A stretch of 64,000 nucleotides of DNA from Euonymus europaeus (GCA_963580455.1 OY756962.1:15580001-15644000), one strand, 5' to 3'; positions 12,704 to 25,930 are shown, counted from the first letter of the stretch. Notes: generated by a model not told the origin, from the letters alone. Translations and numbers: made by a program.

Positions 12704-15700
12704 ACCGTTAAAAGCCCCTCCATAGAGAGAGTTGAGCAACTTCGAACCATCAAAGTTGCTCGGTGTACACTTTTTATTGTTCTTCTATGTCAAATTTTAC
12801 GAGTATAAGCTTCCTAGATTATTTTGATGCTAAAACACCATCTTTCTATGAAAAATGGACAAAACCGTTAAAAGTCCCTCCATAGAGAGAGTAGAGCAAC
12901 TTCGGACTATCAAAGTTGCTCGTTGTACACTTTTTATTGTTCTTCTATGTCAAATTTTACGAGTATAATCTTCCAAGATTATTTCGATTCCAAATCACCA
13001 ACTTTCTATGAGAAATGGACAAAACAGTTAAAAGTTCCTCCATAGAGAGTGTGGAGTAACTTCGAACCATCAAAGTTGCTCGATGTACACTTTTTATTGT
13101 CCTTCTATGTCAAATTTTACGAGTATAAGCTTCCAAGATTACTTCGATGCCAAAACACCAACTTTTTATCACAAATGGACAAAACCGTTAAAAGCTCCTC
13201 CATAGAGAGAGTTGAGCAACTTCGGACCAACAATGTCGCTCGGGATACACTTTTTATTGTTCTTCTATGTCAAATTATACGATTATAAGCTTCCTAGATT
13301 ATTTCGATGCTAAAACACCATCTTTCTATGACAAATGGACAAAACCGTTAAAAGCCCCACCATAGAGAGAGTTGAGCAACTTCGGACCATCAAAGTTGCT
13401 CGGTGTACACTTTTTATTGTTATTCTATGTCAAATTTTATGAGTATAAGCTTCCAAGATTATTTCGATTCTAAATCACCAACTTTCTATGAGAAATAGAC
13501 AAAACCGTTAAAAGCTCCTCCACAGAGAGAGTTGAGCAACTTCGAACCAACAAAGTTCATCGGGATATACTTTTTATTGTTTTTCTATGTCAAATTTTAC
13601 GAGTATAAGCTTCCTAGATTATTTCGATGCTAAAACACCGTCTTTCTATGAAAAATGGACAAAACCGTTAAAAGCCCCTCCATAAAGAGAGTTGAGCAAC
13701 TTCGGACCATCAAACTTGCTCGGTTTACACTTTTTATTGTTATTCTATCTCAAATTTTATGAGTATAAGCTTCCAAGATTATTTCGATTCCAAATCACCA
13801 ACTTTCTATGACAAATGGACAAAACCGTTAAAAACCCCTCCATAGAGAGAGTTGAGCAACTTCGGACTATCAAAGTTGCTCGTTGTACACTTTTTATTGT
13901 TCTTCTATGTCAAATTTTACGAGTATAATCTTCCAAGATTATTTCGATTCCAAATCACCAACTTTCTATGAGAAATGGACAAAACAGTTAAAAGTTCCTC
14001 CATAGAGAGTGTGGAGTAACTTCGAACTATCAAAGTTGCTCGATGTACACTTTTTATTGTCCTTCTATGTCAAATTTTACGAGTATAAGCTTCCAAGATT
14101 ACTTCGATGCCAAAACACCAACTTTTTATCACAAATGGACAAAACCGTTAAAAGCTCCTCCATAGAGAGAGTTGAGCAACTTCGGACCAACAAAGTCGCT
14201 CGGGATACACTTTTTATTGTTCTTCTATGTCAAATTATACGATTATAAGCTTCCTAGATTATTTCGATGCTAAAACACCATCTTTCTATGACAAATGGAC
14301 AAAAACCGTTAAAAGCCCCACCATAGAGAGAGTTGAGCAACTTCGGACTATCAAAGTTGCTCGGTGTACACTTTTTATTGTTCTTCTATGTCAAATTTTA
14401 CGAGTATAATCTTCCAAGATTATTTCGATTCCAAATCACCAACTTTCTATGAGAAATGGACAAAACCGTTAAAAGCTCCTCCATAGAGAGTGTGGAGCAA
14501 CTTCGAACCATCAAAGTTGCTCGATGTACACTTTTTATTGTCCTTCTATGTCAAATTTTATGAGTATAAGCTTCCTAGATTATTTTGATGCTAAAACACC
14601 AACTTTCTATGACAAATGGACAAAACCGTTAAAAGCTCCTCCATAGAGAGTGTGGAGCAACTTCGAACCATCAAAGTTGCTCGATGTACACTTTTTATTG
14701 TCCTTCTATGTCAAATTTTACGAGTATAAGCTTCCTAGATTATTTCGATTCTAAATCACCAACTTTCTATGAGAAATAGACAAAACCGTTAAAAGCTCCT
14801 CCACAGAGAGAGTTGAGCAACTTCGAACCAACAAAGTTCATCGGGAGACACTTTTTATTGTTCTTCTTTGTCAAATTTTACGAGTATAAGCTTCCAAGAT
14901 TACTTCGATGCCAAAACACCAACTTTTTATCACAAATGGACAAAACCACTAAAAGCTCCTCCATAGAGAGAGTTGAGCAACTTCGGACCAACAAAGTTGT
15001 TCGGGATACACTTTTTATTGTTCTTCTATATCAAATTTTACGAGTATAAGCTTCCTAGATTTTTTTGATGCTAAAACACCATCTTTCTATGACAAATGGA
15101 CAAAACCGTTAAAAGCCCCTCCATAGAGAGAGTTGAGCAACTTCGGACTATCAAAGTTGCTCGGTGTACACTTTTTATTGTTCTTCTATGTCAAATTTTA
15201 CGAGTATAATCTTCCAAGATTATTTCGATTCCAAATCACCAACTTTCTATGAGAAATGGACAAAACCGTTAAAAGCTCCTCCATAGAGAGTGTGGAGCAA
15301 CTTCGGACTATCAAATTTGCTCGGTGTACACTTTTTATTGTTCTTCTATGTCAAATTTTACGAGTATAATCTTCCAAGATTATTTCGATTCCAAATCACC
15401 AACTTTCTATGAGAAATGGACAAAACCGTTAAAAGCTCCTCCATAGAGAGTGTGGAATAACTTCGAACCATCAAAGTTGCTCGATGTACACATTTTATTG
15501 TCCTTCTATGTCAAATTTTACGAGTATAAGCTTCCAAGATTATTTCGATTCTAAATCACCAACTTTCTATGAGAAATAGACAAAACCGTTAAAAGCTCCT
15601 CCACAGAGAGAGTTGATCAACTTCGAACCAACAAAGTTCATCAAGATACACTTTTTATTGTTCTTCTTTGTCAAATTTTACGAGTATAAGCTTCCAAGAT

Positions 15701-18700
15701 TACTTCGATGCCAAAACACCAACTTTTTATCACAAATGGACAAAACCACTAAAAGCTCCTCCATAGAGAGAGTTGAGCAACTTCGGACCAACAAAGTTGT
15801 TCGGGATACACTTTTTATTGTTCTTCTATGTCAAATTTTACGAGTATAAGCTTCCTAGATTTTTTTGATGCTAAAACACCATCTTTCTATGACAAATGGA
15901 CAAAACCGTTAAAAGCCCCTCCATAGAGAGAGTTGAGCAACTTCGGACTATCAAAGTTGCTCGCTGTACACTTTTTATTGTTCTTCTATGTCAAATTTTA
16001 CGAGTATAATCTTCCAAGATTATTTCGATTCCAAATCACCAACTTTCTATGAGAAATGGACAAAACCGTTAAAAGCTCCTCCATAGAGAGTGTGGAGCAA
16101 CTTCGAACTATCAAAGTTGCTCGATGTACACTTTTTATTGTCCTTCTATGTCAAATTTTACGAGTATAAGCTTCCTAGATTATTTTGATGCTAAAACACC
16201 AACTTTCTATGACAAATGGACAAAACCGTTAAAAGCCCCTCCATAGAGAGAGTTGAGCAACTTCGGACTATCAAAGTTGCTCGGTGTACACTTTTTATTG
16301 TTCTTCTATGTCAAATTTTACGAGTATAATCTTCCAAGATTATTTCGATTCCAAATCACCAACTTTCTATGAGAAATGGACAAAACCGTTAAAAGCTCCT
16401 CCATAGAGAGTGTGGAGTTACTTCGAACCATCAAAGTTGCTCGATTTACACTTTTTATTGTCCTTCTATGTCAAATTTTACGAGTATAAGCTTCCAAGAT
16501 TACTTCGATGCCAAAACACCAACTTTTTATCACAAATGGACAAAATCGTTAAAAGCTCCTCCATAGAGAGAGTTGAGCAACTTCGGACCAACAAAGTCGC
16601 TCGGGATACACTTTTTATTGTTCTTCTATGTCAAATTTTACGAGTATAAGCTTCCAAGATTACTTCGATGCCAAAACACCAACTTTTTATCACAAATGGA
16701 CAAAATCGTTAAAAGCTCCTCCATAGAGAGAGTTGAGCAACTTCGAACCAACAAAGTTGATCGGGATACACTTTTTATTGTTCTTATTTGTCAAATTTTA
16801 CGAGTATACGCTTCCTTGATTTTTTCGATGCTAAAACACCATCTTTCTATGAAAAATGGACAAAACCGTTAAAAGTCCCTCCATAGAGAGAGTTGGGAAA
16901 CTTCGGACCATCAAAGTTGCCTGGTTTACGCTTTTTATTGTTCTTCTATGTCAAATTTTACGAGTATAAGCTTCCAAGATTATTTCGATGCCAAAACACC
17001 AACTTTTAATCACAAATGGACAAAAACCATTAAAAGCTCCTACATAGAGAGAGTTGAGCAACTTCGGACCAACAAAGTTGCTCGGGATACACTTTTTATT
17101 GTTCTTCTTTGTCAAATTTTACAAGTATAAGCTTCCTAGATTATTTCGATGCGAAAACACCATCTTTCTATGACAAATGGACAAAACCGTTAAAAGCCCC
17201 TCCATATAGAGAGTTGAGCAACTTCGGACCATCAAAGTTGCTCGGTGTACACTTTTTATTGTTATTCTATGTCAAATTTTATGAGTATAAGCTTCCAAGA
17301 TTATTTCGATTCCAAATCACCAACTTTCTATGAGAAATAGACAAAACCGTTAAAAGCTCCTCCATAGAGAGAGTTGAGCAACTTCGAACCATCAAAGTTG
17401 CTTGATGTACACTTTTTATTGTCCTTCTATGTCAAATTTTACGAGTATAAGCTTCCAAGTTTACTTCGATGCCAAAACACCAACTTTTTATCACAAATGG
17501 ACAAAACCGTTAAAAGCTCCTCCATAGAGAGAGTTAAGCAACTTCGGACCAACAAAGTTGCTCGGGATATACTTTTTATTGTTCTTCTATGTCAAATTTT
17601 ACGAGTATAAGCTTCCTAGATTATTTCGATGCTAAAACACCATCTTTCTATGACAAATGGACAAAACCGTTAAAAGCCCATCCATAGAGAGAGTTGAGCA
17701 ACTTCGGACCATCAAAGTTGCTCGGTGTACACTTTTTATTGTTATTCTATGTCAACTTTTATGAGTATAAGCTTCCAAGATTATTTCGATTCTAAATCAC
17801 CAACTTTCTATGAGAAATAGACAAAACCGTTAAAAGCTCCTCCATAGAGAGAGTTGAGCAACTTCGAACCAACAAAGTTGATCGGGATACACTTTTTATT
17901 GTTCTTCTTTGTCAAATTTTACGAGTATAAGCTTCCTAGATTTTTTCGATGCTAAAAAACCATCTTTCTATGACAAATGGACAAAACCGTTAAAAGTCCA
18001 TCCATAGAGAGAGTTGAGAAACTTCGGACCATCAAAGTTGCTTGGTGTACGCTTTTTATTGTTCTTCTATGTCAAATTTTACGAGTATAAGCTTTCAAGA
18101 TTATTTCGATGCCAAAAAACCAACTTTTAATCACAAATGAACAAAAACCGTTAAAAGCTCCTACATAGAGACAGTTGAGAAACTTCGGACCATCAAAGGT
18201 GCTTGGTGTACGCTTTTTATTGTTCTTCTATGTCAAATTTTACGAGTATAAGCTTCCAAGATTATTTCGATACTAAAACACCAACTTTTAATCACAACTG
18301 GACAAAAACCGTTAAAAGCTCCTACATAGAGACAGTTGAGCAACTTCGGACCAACAAAGTTGCTCGGGATACACTTTTTATTGTTCTTCTGTGTCAAATT
18401 TTACGAGTATAAGCTTCCTATATTATTTCGATGCTAAAACATCATCCTTCTATGACAAATGGACAAAACCGTTAAAAGCCCATCCATAGAGAGAGTTGAG
18501 CAACTTCGGACCATCAAAGTTGCTCGGTGTACACTTTTTATTGTTCTTCTATGTCAAATTTTATGAGTATAATCTTCCAAGATTATTTCGATTCCAAATC
18601 ACCAACTTTCTATGAGAAATGGATAAAACCGTTTAAAGCTCCTCCATAGAGAGTGTGGAGTAACTTCGAACCATCAAAGTTGCTTGATGTACACTTTTTA

Positions 18701-19383
18701 TTGTCCTTCTATGTCAAATTTTACGAGTATAAGCTTCCAAGATTACTTCGATGCCAAAACACCAACTTTTTATCACAAATGGACAAAACCGTTAAAAGCT
18801 CCTCCAAGAGAGAGTTGAGCAACTTCGGACCAACAAAGTTGCTCGGGATATACTTTTTATTGTTCTTCTATGTCAAATTTTACGAGTATAAGCTTCCTAG
18901 TTTATTTCGATGCCAAAACACCATCTTTCTATGACAAATGGACAAAACCGCTAAAACCCCCTCCATAGAGAGAGTTGAGCAACTTCGGACCATCAAAGTT
19001 GCTCGGTGTACACTTTTTATTGTTATTCTATGTCAACTTTTATGAGTATAAGCTTCCAAGATTATTTCGATTCCAAATCACCAACTTTCTATGAGAAATA
19101 GACAAAACCGTTAAAAGCTCCTCCATAGAGAGAGTTGAGCAACGTCGAACCAACAAAGTAGATCGGGATACACTTTTTATTGTTCTTCTTTGTCAAATTT
19201 TACGAGTATAAGCTTCCTAGATTTTTTCGATTCTAAAACACCATCTTTCTATGACAAATGGACAAAACCGTTAAAATCTCCTCCATAGAGATAGTTGAGC
19301 AACTTCGGACCAACACAGTTGCTCGGTGTACACATTTTATTGTCCTTCTATGTCAAATTTTACGAGTATAAGCTTCCAAGATT

Positions 19384-19543
19384 ACTTCGATGCCAAAACA
19401 CCAACTTTTTATCACAAATGGACAAAACCGTTAAAAGCTCCTCTATAGAGAGAGTTGAGCAACTTCGGACCAACAAAGTTGCTCGGGATACACTTTTTAT
19501 TGTTCTTCTATGTCAAATTTTACGAGTATAAGCTTCCTAGAAT
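19384..19543 (+). repeat. Representative A-type monomer with landmarks
   Basis: A clean 160-bp monomer used as phase reference (phase 1 = ACTTCGATGCC). A-type marks are GATGCC followed by AAAACACCAAC and TTTTTATCACAAATGG, then AAAAGCTCCTC, GACCAACAAAG and GCTCGGGATACAC. The dyad lies at phase 74-101 and the HindIII site AAGCTT at phase 147-152 (19530-19535). A-type monomers often lack stops in the frame that reads VKFYEYKLPRLLRCQNTNF, which creates the recurrent 78-79 codon open frames. The type assignment is my own sorting by diagnostic bases, not a published classification. Confidence 0.85.
19457..19484. repeat. Conserved 9-bp inverted repeat (dyad) in the monomer
   Basis: GAGCAACTT at 19457-19465 and AAGTTGCTC at 19476-19484 are perfect reverse complements around a 10-nt loop. 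The same arrangement recurs in most monomers of the window, with the loop varying (GGACCAACA, GGACCATCA, GGACTATCA, GAACCATCA). One-base arm changes are common, for example GAGTAACTT, GAGAAACTT and AAGTTGATC. It could form a small hairpin or be a two-fold protein-binding site; neither is shown by sequence alone. It does not match the mammalian CENP-B box. Confidence 0.85.
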
Positions 19544-19703
19544 ATTTCGATGCTAAAACGCCATCTTTCTATGACAAATGGACAAAACCGTTAAAAGCCC
19601 CTCCATAGAGAGAGTTGAGCAACTTCGGACCAACACAGTTGCTCGGTGGACACTTTTTATTGTCCTTCTATGTCAAATTTTACGAGTATAAGCTTCCAAG
19701 ATT
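19544..19703 (+). repeat. Representative B-type monomer
   Basis: Directly follows the reference A-type copy. B-type marks are GATGCTAAAAC, then CCATCTTTCTATGACAAATGG, usually AAAGCCCCTCC, and in most copies ACCATCAAAG or ACTATCAAAG with GCTCGGTGTACAC. GTGTACAC is an 8-bp perfect palindrome absent from A-type copies, which read GGGATACAC. This copy is a hybrid: its second half carries CCAACACAG and CGGTGGACAC, showing that type marks can recombine between monomer halves. Confidence 0.8.
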
Positions 19704-20609
19704 ACTTCGATGCCAAAACACCAACTTTATATCACAAATGGACAAAACCGTTAAAAGCTCCTCCATAGAGAGAGTTGAGCAACATCGGACCAACAAAGTT
19801 GCTCGGGATACACTTTTTATTGTTCTTCTATGTCAAATTTTACGAGTATAAGCTTCCTAGATTATTTTGATGCTAAAACACCATCTTTCTATGACAAATG
19901 GACAAAACCGTTAAAAGCCCCTCCATAGAGAGAGTTGAGCAACTTTGGACTATCAAAGTTGCTCGGTGTACACTTTTTATTGTTCTTCTATGTCAAATTT
20001 TACGAGTATAATCTTCCAAGATTATTTCGATTCCAAATCACCAACTTTCTACGAGAAATGGACAAAACCGTTAAAAGCTCCTCCATAGAGAGTGTGGAGT
20101 AACTTCGAACCATCAAAGTTGCTCGATGTACACTTTTTATTGTCCTTCTATGTCAAATTTTATGAGTATAAGCTTCGAAGATTACTTCGATGCCAAAACA
20201 CCAACTTTTTATCACAAATGGACAAAATCGTTAAAAGCTCCTCCATAGAGAGAGTTGAGCAACTTCGAACCAACAAAGTTGCTCGGGATACACTTTTTAT
20301 TGTTCTTCTATGTCAAATTTTACGAGTATAAGCTTCCTAGATTATTTTGATGCTAAAACACCATCTTTCTATGACAAATGGACAAAACCGTTAAAAGCCC
20401 CTCCATAGAGAGAGTTGAGCAACTTTGGACTATCAAAGTTGCTCGGTGTACACTTTTTATTGTTCTTCTATGTCAAATTTTACGAGTATAATCTTCCAAG
20501 ATTATTTCGATTCCAAATCACCAACTTTCTATGAGAAATGGACAAAACCGTTAAAAGCTCCTCCATAGAGAGTGTGGAGTAACTTCGAACCATCAAAGTT
20601 GCTCGGTGT
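19650..20609 (+). repeat. 480-bp trimer duplicated in tandem
   Basis: 19650-20129 and 20130-20609 share order A-B-C and the rare GCAACTTTGGACTATC variant (near 19940 and 20420). Both end with GAGTGTGGAGTAACTTCG. Since 480 is three monomers, the open frames return to the same phase in each copy. Confidence 0.75.
20024..20183 (+). repeat. Representative C-type monomer
   Basis: C-type marks are GATTCCAAATCACC or GATTCTAAATCACC, then AACTTTCTATGAGAAATGG or AAATAGAC. Two second halves occur: GAGTGTGGAGTAACTTCGAACC with GCTCGATGTACAC (here, and common left of 39 kb), and GAACCAACAAAGTTGATCGGG (common right of 22 kb). C-type copies upstream of a HindIII-less ATAATCTTCC link often belong to the first class. 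Base choice within the type drifts along the window. Confidence 0.8.
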
Positions 20610-21699
20610 ACACTTTTTATTGTTCTTCTATGTCAAATTTTACGAGTATAAGCTTCCTAGATTTTTTTGATGCTAAAACACCATCTTTCTATGACAAATG
20701 GACAAAATCGTTAAAAGTCCCTCAATAGAGAGAGTTGAGCAACTTCAGACCATCAAAGTTGCTTGGTGTACGCTTTTTATTGTTCTTATATGTCAAATTT
20801 TACGAGTATAAGCTTCCAAGATTATTTTGATGCCAAAACATCAACTTTTAATCACAAATGGACAAAAACCGTTAAAAGCTCCTACATAGAGGGAGTTGAG
20901 CAACTTCGGACCAACAAAGTTGCTCGGGATACCCTTTTTATTGTTCTTCTTTGTCAAATTTTACGAGTATAAGCTTCCTAGATTATTTCGATGCTAAAAC
21001 ACCATCTTTCTATGACAAATAGACAAAACCGTTAGAAGCTCCTCCATAGAGAGAGTTGAGCAACTTCGAACCATCAAAGTTGCTTGATGTACACTTTTTA
21101 TTGTCCTTCTATGTCAAATTTTACGAGTATAAGCTTCCAAGATTACTTCGATGCCAAAACACCAACTTTTTTATCACAAATGGACAAAACCGTTAAAAGC
21201 TCCTCCATAGAGAGAGTTGAGCAACTTCGGACCATCAAAGTTGCTTGGCGTACGCTTTTTATTGTTCTTCTATGTCAAATTTTACGAGTATAAGCTTCCT
21301 AGATTATTTCGATTCTAAAACACCATCCTTCTATGACAAATGGACAAAACCGTCAAAAGCCCCTCCATAGAGAGAGTTGAGCAACTTCGAACCAACACAG
21401 TTGCTCGGTGTACACTTTTTATTGTCCTTCTATGTCAAATTTTACGAGTATAAGCTTCCTAGATTATTTCGATTCTAAAACACCATCTTTCTATGACGAA
21501 TGGACAAAACCGTTAAAAGCCCCTCCATAGAGAGAGTTGAGCAACTTCGGACTATCAAAGTTGCTCGGTGTACACTTTTTATTGTTCTTCTATGTCAAAT
21601 TTTACGAGTATAATCTTCCAAGATTATTTCGATTCCAAATCACCAACTTTCTATGAGAAATGGACAAAACCGTTAAAAGCTCCTCCATAGAGAGTGTGG

Positions 21700-23300
21700 A
21701 GTAACTTCGAACCATCAAAGTTGCTCGATGTACACTTTTTATTGTCCTTCTATGTCAAATTTTACGAGTACAAGCTTCCAAGATTACTTCGATGCCAAAA
21801 CACCAACTTTTTATCACAAATGGACAAAACCGTTAAAAGCTCCTTCATAGAGAGAGTTGAGCAACTTCGGACCAACAAAGTCGCTCGGGCTACAATTTTT
21901 ATTGTTCTTCTGTGTCAAATTTTACGAGTATAAGCTTCCTAGATTATTTCGATGCTAAAACACCATCTTTCTATGACAAATGGACAAAACCGTTAAAAGC
22001 CCCACCATAGAGAGAGTTGAGCAACTTCGGACCATCAAAGTTGCTCGGTGTACACTTTTTATTATGATTCTATGTCAAATTTTATTAGTATAAGCTTCCA
22101 AGATTATTTCGATTCTAAATCACCAACTTTCTATGAGAAATAGACAAAACCGTTAAAAGCTCCTCCATAGAGAGAGTTGAGCAACTTCGAACCAACAAAG
22201 TTGATCGGGATACACTTTTTATTGTTCTTCTTTGTCAAATTTTACGAGTATAAGCTTCCTAGATTATTTCGATGCTAAAACACCATCTTTCTATGACAAA
22301 TGGACAAAACCGTTAAAAGCCACACCATAGAGAGAGTTGAGCAACTTCGGACCATCAAAGTTGCTCGGTGTACACTTTTTATTATGATTCTATGTCAAAT
22401 TTTATTAGTATAAGCTTCCAAGATTATTTCGATTCTAAATCACCAACTTTCTATGAGAAATAGACAAAACCGTTAAAAGCTCCTTCATAGAGAGAGTTGA
22501 GCAACTTCGGACCAACAAAGTCGCTCGGGATACACTTTTTATTGTTCTTCTGTGTCAAATTTTACGAGTATAAGCTTCCTAGATTATTTCGATGCTAAAA
22601 CACCATCTTTCTATGACAAATGGACAAAACCGTTAAAAGCCCCACCATAGAGAGAGTTGAGCAACTTCGGACCATCAAAGTTGCTCGGTGGACACTTTTT
22701 ATTATGATTCTATGTCAAATTTTATTAGTATAAGCTTCCAAGATTATTTCGATGCCAAAACACCAACTTTTAATCACAAATGGACAAAAACCGTTAAAAG
22801 CTCCAAATAGAGAGAGTTGAGCAACTTCGGACCAACAAAGTTGCTCGGGATACACTTTTTATTGTTCTTCTTTGTCAAATTTAACGAGTATAAGCTTCCT
22901 AGATTATTTCGATGCTAAAACACCATCTTTCTATGACAAATAGACAAAACCGTTAGAAGCTCCTCCATAGAGAGAGTTGAGCAACTTCGAACCATCAAAG
23001 TTGCTCGGTGTACACTTTTTATTGTCCTTCTATGTCAAATTTTACGAGTATAAGCTTCCAAGATTACTTCGATGACAAAACACCAACTTTTTATCACAAA
23101 TTGACAAAACCGTTAAAAGCTCCTTCATAGAGAGAGTTGAGCAACTTCGGACCAAAAAAGTTGCTCGGGATACACTTTTTATTGTTCTTCTATGTCAAAT
23201 TTTACGAGTATAAGCTTCCTAGATTATTTAGATGCTAAAACACCATCTTTCTATGACAAATGGACAAAACCGTTAAAAGCCCCTCCATAGAGAGAGTTGA
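21700..23300 (+). repeat. 1.6-kb ten-monomer repeat, copy 1
   Basis: Matches 23301-24900 at offset 1,600-1,601. Shared rare marks are ACTTTTTATTATGATTCTATG with TTTATTAGTATAAG (three times per copy), ACAAATTGACAAAACC, CTCCTTCATAG and GATTATTTAGATGC. Near 22801 it has CTCCAAATAGAG where copy 2 has CTCCTACATAG. Inside, a two-monomer segment is itself repeated (21941-22120 and 22261-22440). Confidence 0.82.
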
Positions 23301-24900
23301 GCAACTTCGAACCATCAAAGTTGCTCGGTGTACACTTTTTATTGTCCTTCTATGTCAAATTTTACGAGTATAAGCTTCCAAGATTACTTCGATGCCAAAA
23401 CACCAACTTTTTATCACAAATGGACAAAACCGTTAAAAGCTCCTTCATAGAGAGAGTTGAGCAACTTCGGACCAACAAAGTCGCTCGGGATACACTTTTT
23501 ATTGTTCTTCTGTGTCAAATTTTACGAGTATAAGCTTCCTAGATTATTTCGATGCTAAAACACCATCTTTCTATGACAAATGGACAAAACCGTTAAAAGC
23601 CCCACCATAGAGAGAGTTGAGCAACTTCGGACCATCAAAGTTGCTCGGTGTACACTTTTTATTATGATTCTATGTCAAATTTTATTAGTATAAGCTTCCA
23701 AGATTATTTCGATTCTAAATCACCAACTTTCTATGAGAAATAGACAAAACCGTTAAAAGCTCCTCCATAGAGAGAGTTGAGCAACTTCGAACCAACAAAG
23801 TTGATCGGGATACACTTTTTATTGTTCTTCTTTGTCAAATTTTACGAGTATAAGCTTCCTAGATTATTTCGATGCTAAAACACCATCTTTCTATGACAAA
23901 TGGACAAAACCGTTAAAAGCCCCACCATAGAGAGAGTTGAGCAACTTCGGACCATCAAAGTTGCTCGGTGTACACTTTTTATTATGATTCTATGTCAAAT
24001 TTTATTAGTATAAGCTTCCAAGATTATTTCGATTCTAAATCACCAACTTTCTATGAGAAATAGACAAAACCGTTAAAAGCTCCTTCATAGAGAGAGTTGA
24101 GCAACTTCGGACCAACAAAGTCGCTCGGGATACACTTTTTATTGTTCTTCTGTGTCAAATTTTACGAGTATAAGCTTCCTAGATTATTTCGATGCTAAAA
24201 CACCATCTTTCTATGACAAATGGACAAAACCGTTAAAAGCCCCACCATAGAGAGAGTTGAGCAACTTCGGACCATCAAAGTTGCTCGGTGTACACTTTTT
24301 ATTATGATTCTATGTCAAATTTTATTAGTATAAGCTTCCAAGATTATTTCGATGCCAAAACACCAACTTTTAATCACAAATGGACAAAAACCGTTAAAAG
24401 CTCCTACATAGAGAGAGTTGAGCAACGTCGGACCAACAAAGTTGCTCGGGATACACTTTTTATTGTTCTTCTTTGTCAAATTTAAAGAGTATAAGCTTCC
24501 TAGATTATTTCGATGCTAAAACACCATCTTTCTATGACAAATAGAGAAAACCGTTAGAAGCTCCTCCATAGAGAGAGTTGAGCAACTTCGAACCATCAAA
24601 GTTGCTCGGTGTACACTTTTTATTGTCCTTCTATGTCAAATTTTACGAGTATAAGCTTCCAAGATTACTTCGATGCTAAAACACCAACTTTTTATCACAA
24701 ATTGACAAAACCGTTAAAAGCTCCTTCATAGAGAGAGTTGAGCAACTTCGGACCAAAAAGGTTGCTCGGGATACACTTTTTATTGTTCTTCTATGTCAAA
24801 TTTTACGAGTATAAGCTTCCTAGATTATTTAGATGCTAAAACACCATCTTTCTATGACAAATGGACAAAACCGTTAAAAGCCCCTCCATAGAGAGATTGA
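23301..24900 (+). repeat. 1.6-kb ten-monomer repeat, copy 2
   Basis: Second copy of 21700-23300 with the same monomer order. It ends near a 2-base deletion (AGAGAGATTGAGC near 24893) where similarity to copy 1 stops, so the deletion may mark the exchange point. Confidence 0.8.
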
Positions 24901-25930
24901 GCAACTTCGGACCATCAAAGTTGCTCGGTGTAAACTTTTTATTGTTCTTCTATGTCAAATTTTATGAGTATAAGCTTCCAAGATTATTTCGATTCCAAAT
25001 CACCAACTTTCTATGAGAAATAGACAAAACCGTTAAAAGCTCCTCCATAGAGAGAGTTGAGCAACTTCGAACCATCAAAGTTGCTTAATGTACACTTTTT
25101 ATTGTCCTTCTATGTCAAATTTTACGAGTATAAGCTTCCAAGATTACTTCGATGCCAAAACACCAACTTTTTATCACAAATGGACAAAACCGTTAAAAGC
25201 TCCTCCATAGAGAGAGTTGAGCAACTTCGGAAACACAAAGTTGTTCGAGATATACTTTTTATTGTTCTTCTATGTCAAATTTTTTGAGTATAAGCTTCCT
25301 AGATTATTTCGATGCTAAAACACCATCTTTCTATGACAAATGGACAAAACCGCTAAAAGCCCCTCCATAGAGAGAGTTGAGCAACTTCGAACCATCAAAT
25401 TTGCTCGGTGTACACTTTTTATTGTTATTCTATGTCACCTTTTATGAGTATAAGCTTCCAAGATTATTTCGATTCCAAATCACCAACTTTCTATGAGAAA
25501 TAGACAAAACCGTTAAAAGCTCCTCCATAGAGAGAGTTGAGCAACGTCGAACCAACAAAGTTGATCGGGATACACTTTTTATTGTTCTTCTTTGTCAAAT
25601 TTTACGAGTATAAGCTTCCTAGATTTTTTCGATGCTAAAACACCATCTTTCTATGACAAATGGACAAAACCGTTAAAATCTCCTCCACAGAGAGAGTTGA
25701 GCAACTTCGGACCAACACAGTTGCTCGGTGTACACTTTTTATTGTCCTTCTATGTCAAATTTTACGAGTATAAGCTTCCAAGATTACTTCGATGCCAAAA
25801 CACCAACTTTTTATCACAAATGGACAAAACCGTTAAAAGCTCCTCCATAGAGAGAGTTGAGCAACTTCGGACCAAAAAAATTGCTCGGGATACACTTTTT
25901 ATTGTTCTTCTATGTCAAATTTTACGAGTA
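24901..25930 (+). repeat. Mixed monomers, related to 41.0-41.9 kb
   Basis: Forward monomers sharing rare marks with 41040-41930: GTTGTTCGAGATATAC or GCTCGAGATATAC, CAAATTTTTTGAGTA or CAAATTTTTTCGAGTA, TATGTCACCTTTTATGAG, and GAGCAACGTCGAACC. This is a dispersed duplication about 16 kb apart, so exchange acts over long distances and not only between neighbours. Confidence 0.65.

Larger units (their letters stand above)
10170..16203 (+). repeat. 6,034-bp tandem duplication, unit 2
   Basis: Second copy of 4136-10169; similarity continues to about 16395 because the match runs on into a third partial start. Near 15480-15530 it differs from unit 1 (CATTTTATTGTCC and ACGAGTATAAG against CTTTTTATTGTTA and ATGAGTATAAG), which looks like a short patch of conversion from another monomer. 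Confidence 0.88.
16396..21699 (+). repeat. Heterogeneous monomer stretch
   Basis: About 33 forward monomers without a long duplication that I could follow. It mixes A, B and C types with scattered private changes and single-base indels (CTCCAAGAGAG near 18805, extra A in ACAAAAACC near 17025, 18145 and 18306). Only short local duplications occur: a two-monomer spacing near 19295/19615 and the trimer pair at 19650-20609. The lower order suggests an older or less homogenised part of the array, or a border between two homogenising domains. Confidence 0.7.
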
